From NCBI GenBank assembly GCA_937859855.1, contig CALMAR010000467.1, positions 1 through 8,571 of the forward strand: a stretch of DNA of 8,571 nucleotides, in the 5' to 3' direction. How positions within the stretch are numbered: the first letter of the stretch is position 1; every line of letters starts with the position of its first letter. The notes under the pieces are model-generated. The model saw only the letters and a list, made by a program, of their open reading frames with translations. It ran no database searches and was not told the origin of the DNA. The stretch comes from an uncultured Kineosporia sp. Its GTDB lineage: Bacteria > Actinomycetota > Actinomycetes > Actinomycetales > Kineosporiaceae. The position numbers were made by a program, and so were the translations under genes. Positions 1 to 6,148 of the stretch are shown here, one piece after another.

Positions 1-1
1 A

Positions 2-535
2 GCGTTCCAGGTGGACGCCAACGTGGGGGTCGAGCACCTGCTGTCCCGGCTGGCTTCGGTGACCAACCTCAGCCAGCTGGCCAGGCTGACCGCCGGCTAT
101 GCCGGGGTGCTCGGGGCCGACCTGCTGGTGATCAGCCTGCTGACCCCCGGCGGCAGCGATCTGCGCTCACTGGAAGGGCCGTTCGGGCTGGCCATCGGCA
201 ACCCCTACCCCCTGGATGACTACCCGATCACCCGGCTGGCGATGGAACAGCGCCGGATCGTGCCCATCTATCTGCCCGACGATCACTCGAAGGCTACCCC
301 GGGCCCGGTGGACGAGAGCTGGCTGGACGGTGGCGACGAAGCGGAGTGGGAGGTCCTGCGCAGCCTGCAAATGGCCACCAGCCTGCTGGTGCCGATCGTC
401 AGCCGGGATGAGCCGGTGGGGATGCTGGAGTGCTACGGCGAAACACCATTCCGCTGGTCGCGCCGGCAGATCCGTTCCGCCCGGACCGTGGCCGCGATGC
501 TCGGGCCGGTGCTGGACCTGCTGCTGCCGCGCTGA
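2..535 (+). CDS. GAF-domain protein, C-terminal part (5' end outside window)
   Basis: The frame is open to the left edge (reading A-F-Q-V-D from base 2), so this is probably the last 177 residues of a longer protein. A GTG at 11 could serve as a start, but no ribosome binding site can be judged there. The segment looks like one GAF sensor domain: an early hydrophobic strand (GADLLVISLL), then a long loop, then the typical closing pattern LLVPIVSRDEPVGMLECYG followed by FRWSRRQIRSARTVAAML and a final helix ending at LLLPR. GAF domains bind small ligands or mediate signalling contacts in the cytoplasm. Nothing follows the domain, so any output module (kinase, GGDEF, phosphatase or DNA-binding) would be N-terminal and unseen. 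The ligand is unknown. It is convergent with the amine-catabolic genes and is probably unrelated to them. Confidence 0.72.
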   Translation, partial: AFQVDANVGVEHLLSRLASVTNLSQLARLTAGYAGVLGADLLVISLLTPGGSDLRSLEGPFGLAIGNPYPLDDYPITRLAMEQRRIVPIYLPDDHSKATPGPVDESWLDGGDEAEWEVLRSLQMATSLLVPIVSRDEPVGMLECYGETPFRWSRRQIRSARTVAAMLGPVLDLLLPR

Positions 536-542
536 TTCTCTT

Positions 543-556
543 GCCCGTACTCGGGC
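543..556. terminator. small GC hairpin in convergent gap
   Basis: GCCCG at 543-547 and CGGGC at 552-556 form a perfect five-pair stem with a four-base loop (TACT). It lies wholly inside the 25-base gap between two convergent genes. Neither strand has a T-run after the stem, so it does not meet the classic intrinsic terminator pattern. Actinobacterial terminators often lack a strong U-tract, so a bidirectional termination role is possible but weakly supported. Confidence 0.25.
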
Positions 557-560
557 TGGG

Positions 561-1985
561 TCAGGAGTCGAAACCGAGGCCGAGCCGGTCCAGGGTGCGC
601 AGCCACAGATCGCGATTCCCCTGGTTGGCGTCCGCCCGGGCGATGCTGCGCCGGGTCATCGTGATGCCCGCCCAGCGGAACGGCTCGGGCGGGAACGGGA
701 TTGGCGACGATCTGACCATGGACAGCGCCGTCCGCTCGGTCTGAGCGCCGTCCACCAGATCCAGCGCGACCTGAGCGCCGAACCGGGAGGCGCCGACCCC
801 GAGCCCGGTGTAGCCCTGGACGGCGGCCAGCTTGCCGCCCATCGCCCGGCGCCAGAAGGCGGTGAACCGGGTGCAGGTGTCGATCGAGCCGGCCCAGGCG
901 TGCGTGATCAACGCTCCGGACAGCTGCGGAAAGGTCCGGAAAAGGTTCCTGGCCAGCTGATTCTCGGTGCTCGCCCGGCGCATCCGGGACGGGGAAAGAC
1001 TGGATCCGTAGTAGTAGAGCGCGTCGTAGCCACCCCAGACCAGCCGGCCCCCGGCCGTCAGCCGATAGTAGTGGAACTGGTTTCCCGCGTCCGAAAGCCC
1101 TTCTCTCCCAGCCCATCCGATCGCGGCCCGCTGGGCCTGGGTGAGCGGCTCGGTGGCCAGCACGTGGTCCCAGACCGGCACCACGAACGACCGGACCGTG
1201 CGCAGTGGAGACGGAAAAGCGCTGGTGCCCAGCACCACCCGGCGCGCGCTGAGCTGGTAGCGGCCGGCCCGGGAATCGACGCTGAGTGCGACCCGATCGC
1301 CCTCGTCCCGGATCCGCCGGACCGGCGACCCCTCGAAGATCCTCACCCCGAGCCGTTCGCAGGCGGCGGCCAGGCCCCGGACCAGCCGGCCCGGGTCCAG
1401 TACGGCGGTGCCCTCCGGATCCCGCAGGCCGCCCAGATAGGTGGGTGAGTCCACCAGGGCCCGGGTCTGGCCGGCGTCCAGCAGTTCCAGCTTCTGGCCC
1501 AGGTCACGCCCGGCCTGGTACAGCTCCCGGAGCCCCTCCAGCTGCCAGGGGGCTACCGCGACGGTCAGCTCGCCGGATCGGGTGAAAGAGCAGTCGATGC
1601 CGTGGCGGGCCAGGGTCGCCTCGATCGCGTCCAGGTTCTGGCGGCCCATCCGCAGCAGTGCAGGCATCTCATCCGGCCAGCGCTCCAGCCCGTTGCTCAG
1701 CCCGTGAGTCAGACTGGAGGAGCAGAATCCGCCGTTGCGGCCGCTGGCCGCCCAACCCAGCGATGACCCCTCGACCAGCACGACCTGACGGGCCGGCTGC
1801 GCCTCAGCCGCCAGCAGCGCCGTCCACAACCCGGTCAGGCCGCCGCCGACCACGGCCAGATCAGCTCGCAGGTCATTGTCCAGGGCGGCTCTCGGCGGGA
1901 CCGGACCGGCCGCGCCCGGTTCGCCGGAATCTGGATCCAGCCAGAGTGGGAGACCACGCGCTCTCCCGATCTGGACCTCAGTCAA
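561..1985 (-). CDS. FAD-dependent amine oxidase-like protein (DAO family, PuuB/OrdL-like)
   Basis: This 474-residue protein is a full-length member of the DAO (FAD-dependent oxidoreductase) family, the group holding gamma-glutamylputrescine oxidase, sarcosine oxidase and glycine oxidase. Visible marks are an N-terminal dinucleotide-binding motif VVGGGLTG (about 45-52), the GWAASGRNGG block (77-86) characteristic of PuuB-like oxidases, a middle stretch HYYRLTAGGRLVWGGYDALY (305-324), the C-terminal flavin motif QGYTGLGVGAS (390-400) and a PEPFRW tail motif (433-438). It has no signal peptide, so it is cytoplasmic. Expected chemistry is oxidation of a C-N bond by O2, giving an aldehyde or imine. 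The start is TTG at 1985, overlapping the aldehyde dehydrogenase stop by 8 bases, with no good ribosome binding site, so translation is probably coupled. Placement directly after a gamma-aminobutyraldehyde-type dehydrogenase supports a putrescine-derived substrate. Whether that is free or glutamylated amine is not shown. Confidence 0.85.
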   Translation of the reverse strand: MTEVQIGRARGLPLWLDPDSGEPGAAGPVPPRAALDNDLRADLAVVGGGLTGLWTALLAAEAQPARQVVLVEGSSLGWAASGRNGGFCSSSLTHGLSNGLERWPDEMPALLRMGRQNLDAIEATLARHGIDCSFTRSGELTVAVAPWQLEGLRELYQAGRDLGQKLELLDAGQTRALVDSPTYLGGLRDPEGTAVLDPGRLVRGLAAACERLGVRIFEGSPVRRIRDEGDRVALSVDSRAGRYQLSARRVVLGTSAFPSPLRTVRSFVVPVWDHVLATEPLTQAQRAAIGWAGREGLSDAGNQFHYYRLTAGGRLVWGGYDALYYYGSSLSPSRMRRASTENQLARNLFRTFPQLSGALITHAWAGSIDTCTRFTAFWRRAMGGKLAAVQGYTGLGVGASRFGAQVALDLVDGAQTERTALSMVRSSPIPFPPEPFRWAGITMTRRSIARADANQGNRDLWLRTLDRLGLGFDS

Positions 1986-3417
1986 TGGCGGCCATCACGT
2001 GCTTGATCCGGGTGTAGTCCTCCAGCCCGTACACAGACAGGTCCTTGCCGTAGCCGGAGTGCTTGAACCCGCCGTGTGGCATCTCGGCCACCAGCGGAAT
2101 GTGGGTGTTGATCCACACGCAGCCGAAGTCCAGCCGCTTGGACATCCGCATCGCCCGGCCGAAATCCTTGGTCCAGACGCTGGAAGCCAGCCCGTACTGA
2201 ACCCCGTTGGCCCAGCGCAGCGCCTCGTCCTCATCGGAGAACCGCTGCACGGTGATCACCGGCCCGAACACCTCGTTCTGGATGATCTCGTCGTCCTGGG
2301 TCAGGTCGGCCACCACGGTTGGCTGGTAGAAGAAGCCGTCGCCCAGATCGGAGGCCCGCGAGCCGCCCGCCGCCACCTTGGCGTGGTCCGGCAGCCGATC
2401 CAGGAACCCGGAGACCGCCGACAGCTGGCGGGCGCTGTTCACCGGCCCGAGCAGGGCGTCCTCGTCGTCCGGCATCCCGACCTTGGCCTCCTTGGCCTGC
2501 TCGGCCAGTGCGGACACGAAGTCGTCGTAGACCCGCGGGCCGGCCAGCACCCGGGTGGCGGCGGTGCAGTCCTGCCCCGCGTTGAAGTAGCCGGCCACCG
2601 CGATCGCCTCGGCGGCGGCCTCCAGGTCGGCGTCGTCGAACACCATTACCGGCGCCTTGCCGCCCAGTTCCAGGTGCACGCGCTTGACGTCGGCGGCGGC
2701 CGCCCCAGCCACTTGCATGCCGGCCCGCACCGAGCCAGTGATGGCCACCATCTGCGGGATCGGGTGCTCGATCAGGGCCCGGCCGGTGTCCCGGTCACCG
2801 GTGATCACGTTGAACACCCCAGCCGGCAGGAACTCCGCCGCGATCTCGGCCAGCAGCAGGGTGGTCTCCGGCGTGGTGTCGCTCGGCTTGAGCACCACGG
2901 TGTTGCCGGCCGCGATCGCCGGGGCGAACTTCCAGACCGCCATCATCATCGGGTAGTTCCAGGGGGTCACCTGCCCGATCACGCCGATCGGCTCCCGGCG
3001 GACCCAGGAAGTGTGCCCGGCCATGTACTCCCCCGCCGAGCGGCCCTCCAGAACGCGGGCGGCGCCGGCGAAGAACCGGATCTGATCCACCATCGGCGGG
3101 ACCTCCTCGCTGGCGGTCAGGGCGTGCGGCTTGCCCGTGTTGGCCGCCTCCAGCTTGACCAGGTCGTCCGCGCGCGCCTCGATCGCATCCGCGATCTTGA
3201 GCAGGGCCTTCTGCCGTTCCGCCGGGGTGACGTTGGACCAGCCCTCGAAGGCGGCGCTGGCCGCTTGATAGGCCGCGTCGACGTCGGCCGCGCCGGACAC
3301 CGGGGCGGTGGCCACCACCTCCGCCGTGGAGGGATCGATGATGTCGCCGGTGGTCTGGTTCTCCGGATCGCGGTATTCGCCATTGACGAAGTTGCGAAGG
3401 ACTCGGGGCGAGCTCAC
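1978..3417 (-). CDS. gamma-aminobutyraldehyde dehydrogenase-type aldehyde dehydrogenase
   Basis: This is a complete 479-residue NAD(P)-dependent aldehyde dehydrogenase, normal length for the superfamily. Family residues are all present: catalytic Cys284 in FNAGQDCTAATR, general base Glu250 in HLELGGKAP, oxyanion Asn154 in TPWNYP, cofactor Lys177 in VLKPSD and Glu382 in NEVFGP. The whole sequence, including the MAVWKFAPA and WINTHIPLVAEMPHGG segments, resembles from memory the actinobacterial gamma-aminobutyraldehyde dehydrogenases (PatD/PuuC-like function), which oxidise 4-aminobutanal from putrescine to GABA. Related aminoaldehydes such as 3-aminopropanal or betaine aldehyde remain possible substrates. 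The start is GTG at 3417, supported by a strong GGAGGT six bases upstream. It is the first gene of the minus-strand arm, opposite the Lrp-type regulator across a 169-base promoter region, and its last codons overlap the flavin oxidase start. Confidence 0.93.
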   Translation of the reverse strand: MSSPRVLRNFVNGEYRDPENQTTGDIIDPSTAEVVATAPVSGAADVDAAYQAASAAFEGWSNVTPAERQKALLKIADAIEARADDLVKLEAANTGKPHALTASEEVPPMVDQIRFFAGAARVLEGRSAGEYMAGHTSWVRREPIGVIGQVTPWNYPMMMAVWKFAPAIAAGNTVVLKPSDTTPETTLLLAEIAAEFLPAGVFNVITGDRDTGRALIEHPIPQMVAITGSVRAGMQVAGAAAADVKRVHLELGGKAPVMVFDDADLEAAAEAIAVAGYFNAGQDCTAATRVLAGPRVYDDFVSALAEQAKEAKVGMPDDEDALLGPVNSARQLSAVSGFLDRLPDHAKVAAGGSRASDLGDGFFYQPTVVADLTQDDEIIQNEVFGPVITVQRFSDEDEALRWANGVQYGLASSVWTKDFGRAMRMSKRLDFGCVWINTHIPLVAEMPHGGFKHSGYGKDLSVYGLEDYTRIKHVMAAID

Positions 3418-3423
3418 GAAAGG

Positions 3424-3429
3424 ACCTCC
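3424..3429 (-). promoter_or_regulatory. ribosome binding site of the aldehyde dehydrogenase
   Basis: On the minus strand the bases read GGAGGT followed by CCTTTC and then GTG. This is a near-ideal Shine-Dalgarno with six-base spacing, and it fixes the GTG at 3417 as the start. It is the strongest ribosome binding site noticed in the window. Confidence 0.8.
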
Positions 3430-3506
3430 AGCACAGGCGGGCAGAGCGTCGGATGAGCCGCACTCTACGCCGCCCTCCGCGGTATTCGGCAGGGTGAAGC
3501 CGTCAC

Positions 3507-3522
3507 CACTGATGATTCAGTG
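3507..3522. promoter_or_regulatory. inverted repeat, candidate Lrp/AsnC operator
   Basis: CACTGA (3507-3512) and TCAGTG (3517-3522) form a perfect 6-4-6 inverted repeat with a TGAT spacer. It lies midway in the divergent promoter region, about 65 bases from the regulator start and 85 from the dehydrogenase start. Lrp/AsnC proteins bind roughly 13-16 bp degenerate palindromes with AT-rich centres, commonly between their own gene and a divergent target, so size, symmetry and position all fit. Its abutting a possible -10 box (GATAAT) would suit repression of the plus arm. The assignment to this regulator is inference. Confidence 0.45.
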
Positions 3523-3586
3523 ATAATCGCGGCGCCAGACGACGGATTCGCTTGCCTGCTGACCGTGTAAGCGTCAGGATCGAAGC

Positions 3587-4069
3587 GTGACCATTCGAGC
3601 CAGTGGGACGCGTCCCGCCGCGCCCGTGCTGGACGACATCTCCAAACGAATCATCGAGCAGCTGCAGGAGGACGGCCGGCGTCCCTACGCCGCTATCGGC
3701 AAGGCGGTCGGGCTGTCCGAGGCGGCCGTCCGGCAGCGGGTGCAGCGGCTGCTCGACTCCGGGGTGATGCAGATCGTCGCGGTCACCGATCCGATGCAGG
3801 TGGGCTTCGCCCGGCAAGCGATGATCGGCGTCCGGGTGGAGGGCGAGATCGGCCCGGTGTCGGACGCGCTGGCCGAGCTGGCCGAGGTGGACTACGTCGT
3901 GGTCACCGCCGGATCGTTCGACCTGCTGGCCGAGGTGGTGTGTGAGGACGACGATCACCTGCTCGACCTGGTCAGCAGCCGGATCCGCGGCCTGGCCGGG
4001 GTCCGCAGTACCGAAACCTTCGTCTATCTGAAGTTGCGCAAGCAGCTCTACAACTGGGGAACCAGATGA
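3587..4069 (+). CDS. Lrp/AsnC-family transcriptional regulator
   Basis: This 160-residue protein has the standard Lrp/AsnC two-domain layout. An N-terminal winged helix-turn-helix (about 17-65) carries LDDISKRIIEQLQEDGRRPYAA, split as helix 1 then AIGKAVGLSEAAVRQRVQRLL as the DNA-reading helices. A C-terminal RAM ligand-binding and oligomerisation domain (about 75-150) includes the TAGSFDLLAEV core and the closing strand ETFVYLKL. These regulators usually sense amino acids or related metabolites and form dimers to octamers. The GTG start at 3587 has AGGA seven bases upstream. The stop overlaps the aminotransferase start in an ATGA (4066-4069), so the two are translationally coupled. By position it is expected to control both its own operon and the divergent dehydrogenase arm. 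Effector identity (polyamine, GABA or an amino acid) cannot be read from the sequence. Confidence 0.93.
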   Translation: MTIRASGTRPAAPVLDDISKRIIEQLQEDGRRPYAAIGKAVGLSEAAVRQRVQRLLDSGVMQIVAVTDPMQVGFARQAMIGVRVEGEIGPVSDALAELAEVDYVVVTAGSFDLLAEVVCEDDDHLLDLVSSRIRGLAGVRSTETFVYLKLRKQLYNWGTR

Positions 4070-5478
4070 CCACCACACCGCAGGAACCCGTGCTCGCCAC
4101 CTCCGCACTGGACGCCGCCGAACTGAGCGCCTCAGCCCGCGATCACCTCTGGATGCACTTCACCCGTCACTCGGTGTTCGAGGACGGCGGGGAGGTGCCG
4201 GTGATCGTGCGTGGCGAGGGCGCCCGGATCTGGGACGTGCACGGCCGCTCCTACCTGGATGGGCTGGCCGGGCTGTTCACCGTGCAGGCGGGGCACGGCC
4301 GGGCCGAGCTGGCTGACGCCGCCGCCGCGCAGGCGCGGGAGCTGGCGTTCTTCCCACTCTGGTCCTACGCGCACCCGAAGGCGATCGAGCTGGCGCAGCG
4401 GCTGGCCGGTTACGCTCCGGGCGACCTGAACCGGGTGTTCTTCACCACCGGCGGCGGCGAAGCGGTGGAGACGGCCTGGAAGCTGGCCAAGCAGTACTTC
4501 AAGCTGACCGGAAAACCGGCCAAGCACAAGGTGATCTCGCGCGCCATCGCCTACCACGGCACACCGCAGGGCGCACTCTCGATCACCGGCATCCCCGAGG
4601 CCAAGGTGCCGTTCGAGCCGCTGGTGCCGGGCGGTTTCAAGGTGCCCAACACCAACATCTACCGGGCTCCAGCCGAACTGCGGGACGACCCCAAGCATTT
4701 CGGCCGCTGGGCCGCCGACCGGATCGGCGAGGCGATCGAGTTCGAGGGCCCCGACTCGGTGGCGGCGGTGTTCTTGGAGCCGGTGCAGAACTCGGGTGGC
4801 TGTTTCCCGCCGCCGCCAGGTTATTTCGAGCGGGTGCGGGAGATCTGCGACGAGTACGACGTGCTGCTGGTCTCGGACGAGACGATCTGCGGGTTCGGGC
4901 GGGTCGGTGGCATGTTCGGCTGTTCGGAGTTCGGATTCGTCCCGGACATGATCACCTGCGCCAAGGGACTGACCAGCGGCTACTCCCCGATCGGCGCGAT
5001 GATCGCCAGCGACCGGCTGTTCGAGCCGTTCCGTTCCGGCACAACCTATTTCCCGCACGGCTACACCTTCGGGGGCCACCCGGTGTCGTCCGCGGTGGCG
5101 CTGGCCAACCTCGACATCTTCGAACGCGAGGGCCTGCTGCAGCACGTCCGGGACAACGCACCGGCCTTCCGGGCCTCGCTGGAGAAGCTGCTCGACCTGC
5201 CCATCGTGGGCGACGTCCGCGGCGAGGGGTACTTCTACGGGATCGAACTGGTCAAGGACAAGGAGAGCCGGGAGACCTTCAACGACGAGGAGAGCGAGCG
5301 GCTGCTGCGCGGTTTCCTGTCCAAGGCCCTGTTCGAAGCCGGGCTGTACTGCCGGGCCGACGACCGCGGCGACCCGGTCATCCAGCTGTCCCCGCCGCTG
5401 ATCATCGGCCCGGCCGAGTTCGGCCAGATCGAGGGCATGTTGCGGGACGTGCTGACCCGGGCCTGGGACCAGCTGTGA
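4066..5478 (+). CDS. PLP-dependent class III aminotransferase (putrescine/diamine or omega-amino acid type)
   Basis: This is a complete 470-residue class III transaminase. PLP-site features are visible: Lys300 in ITCAKGLTSGYSP forms the internal aldimine, Asp271 in LLVSDETICGFGR binds the pyridine nitrogen, the phosphate-binding TTGGGEAVE lies at 127-135, and the AYHG aromatic stacking segment at 162-165. Length and motifs match the group annotated as aspartate aminotransferase family, omega-amino acid:pyruvate or putrescine:pyruvate (SpuC-like) transaminases. Known members move a terminal amine from putrescine, cadaverine, beta-alanine or GABA to pyruvate or 2-oxoglutarate. With a gamma-aminobutyraldehyde-type dehydrogenase next door, putrescine to 4-aminobutanal is the favoured reaction, and GABA transamination is the main alternative. 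The ATG at 4066 overlaps the regulator stop and has GGGGA five bases upstream (4056-4060). A gene of this type beside an Lrp regulator is, from memory, a recurring actinobacterial arrangement. Confidence 0.92.
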   Translation: MTTTPQEPVLATSALDAAELSASARDHLWMHFTRHSVFEDGGEVPVIVRGEGARIWDVHGRSYLDGLAGLFTVQAGHGRAELADAAAAQARELAFFPLWSYAHPKAIELAQRLAGYAPGDLNRVFFTTGGGEAVETAWKLAKQYFKLTGKPAKHKVISRAIAYHGTPQGALSITGIPEAKVPFEPLVPGGFKVPNTNIYRAPAELRDDPKHFGRWAADRIGEAIEFEGPDSVAAVFLEPVQNSGGCFPPPPGYFERVREICDEYDVLLVSDETICGFGRVGGMFGCSEFGFVPDMITCAKGLTSGYSPIGAMIASDRLFEPFRSGTTYFPHGYTFGGHPVSSAVALANLDIFEREGLLQHVRDNAPAFRASLEKLLDLPIVGDVRGEGYFYGIELVKDKESRETFNDEESERLLRGFLSKALFEAGLYCRADDRGDPVIQLSPPLIIGPAEFGQIEGMLRDVLTRAWDQL

Positions 5479-5500
5479 CGGTGTTGCGGCCGGAGCTGTT

Positions 5501-6148
5501 GTGACTCGTGATCCATTGCGGGTCAGGCGACTGCCGGAGAAGCAGATCCGCTCCCGGGCTGCGCTGGACGCCGTCCTGGACGAGGCGCTGGTGGCGCACG
5601 TCGCGGTGCCGTCGGCGCAGCGGCTGGCGGTCGTTCCGGTGGGGGTGGCCCGAGACGGCGACCGGTTGCTGATCCACGGGTCGGCCGCCTCCCAGGCCTT
5701 CCGCACGCTGGCCGGCGGCGTCCCGACCTGTCTCACAGTGACTCTGCTGGACGGCGTGGTGGTGGCGCGCAGCCAGTTCGAGTCGTCGATGCAGTACCGC
5801 TGCGCGATGGTGTTCGGATCCTTCGCCGCCGTCCCGGAGGCTGAAAAACGTTCCGCACTGGCGGTTCTATCCGCTCGCCTGCTGCCGGGGCTGGACGACC
5901 CGGATGGTCCGAGGGCACCCTCAGCCAAGGAACTGGCAGCAACCCTGATCCTGGCCATGCCACTGGATTCGTGGTCGCTGAAGGTGTCGGACTCCGAGCC
6001 GGAGGACGCCGCCGAGGACCTGGACCGCCCGGTCTGGGCCGGTGTGGTTGCGCTGCGCCGTTCCTGGGGTCCGCCGGTCACCGCAACGGACCTGCGCTTT
6101 CCACTGGAACCACCGGCCGCACTGAAGGTGTGGCCGGTCCGTGGCTGA
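5501..6148 (+). CDS. pyridoxamine 5'-phosphate oxidase family (FMN-binding split barrel) protein
   Basis: This 215-residue protein resembles the Pyridox_ox_2/NimA-like branch of the FMN-binding split-barrel superfamily. Supporting segments are LDAVLDEALVAHVAV (22-36), VVPVGVARDGDRLLIHGSAAS (44-64), VPTCLTVTLLDGVVVARSQF (74-93) followed by SSMQYRCAMVFG (95-106), and SAKELAATLILAMPLDSWSLKV (141-162). From memory, actinobacterial homologues share this order. It is longer than a minimal 130-150 residue barrel because of a C-terminal stretch ending in a Pro-rich tail. The superfamily includes true PNP/PMP oxidases, F420- or FMN-dependent reductases and flavin reductases, so the reaction is not fixed by sequence. 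The GTG start at 5501 has GGAG five bases upstream. It lies 22 bases after the transaminase and overlaps the next oxidase by 8 bases, so it belongs to the amine-catabolic operon. A role in cofactor supply or in flavin chemistry on the amine is inference. Confidence 0.8.
   Translation: MTRDPLRVRRLPEKQIRSRAALDAVLDEALVAHVAVPSAQRLAVVPVGVARDGDRLLIHGSAASQAFRTLAGGVPTCLTVTLLDGVVVARSQFESSMQYRCAMVFGSFAAVPEAEKRSALAVLSARLLPGLDDPDGPRAPSAKELAATLILAMPLDSWSLKVSDSEPEDAAEDLDRPVWAGVVALRRSWGPPVTATDLRFPLEPPAALKVWPVRG

Larger units (their letters stand above)
3418..3586. promoter_or_regulatory. divergent promoter region between the two arms
   Basis: These 169 bases separate the aldehyde dehydrogenase (minus) from the Lrp-type regulator (plus) and must hold the promoters of both arms. 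The part around 3505-3528 is distinctly richer in A and T than the surroundings, as expected for a promoter or operator core. GATAAT at 3522-3527 resembles a plus-strand -10 box and abuts the inverted repeat at 3507-3522, but no convincing -35 sits at 16-18 bases from it. On the minus strand TAGAGT (3462-3467) fits the loose actinobacterial TANNNT -10 pattern, again without a good -35. Promoter positions are therefore inference. No small ORF or RNA gene is apparent here. Confidence 0.6.

Noticed and set aside
216..1448. 410-residue plus-strand open frame running from the GAF gene into the antisense of the first oxidase
   Set aside because: It overlaps two well-supported genes in other frames and its composition is that of a GC-rich shadow frame.
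1876..3456. 526-residue open frame on the plus strand opposite the aldehyde dehydrogenase
   Set aside because: It is the antisense shadow of a gene with all catalytic residues intact. Its product is rich in His, Gly, Arg and Val without any recognisable motif.
3549..3573. CGCTT and AAGCG arms with a 15-base loop upstream of the regulator start
   Set aside because: Five-base arms at this spacing are expected by chance in GC-rich DNA. No conserved context supports an operator or attenuator.
3503..4108. 201-residue minus-strand open frame over the divergent region and the Lrp-type gene
   Set aside because: It lies antisense to a textbook Lrp/AsnC protein, and the product has no recognisable domain.
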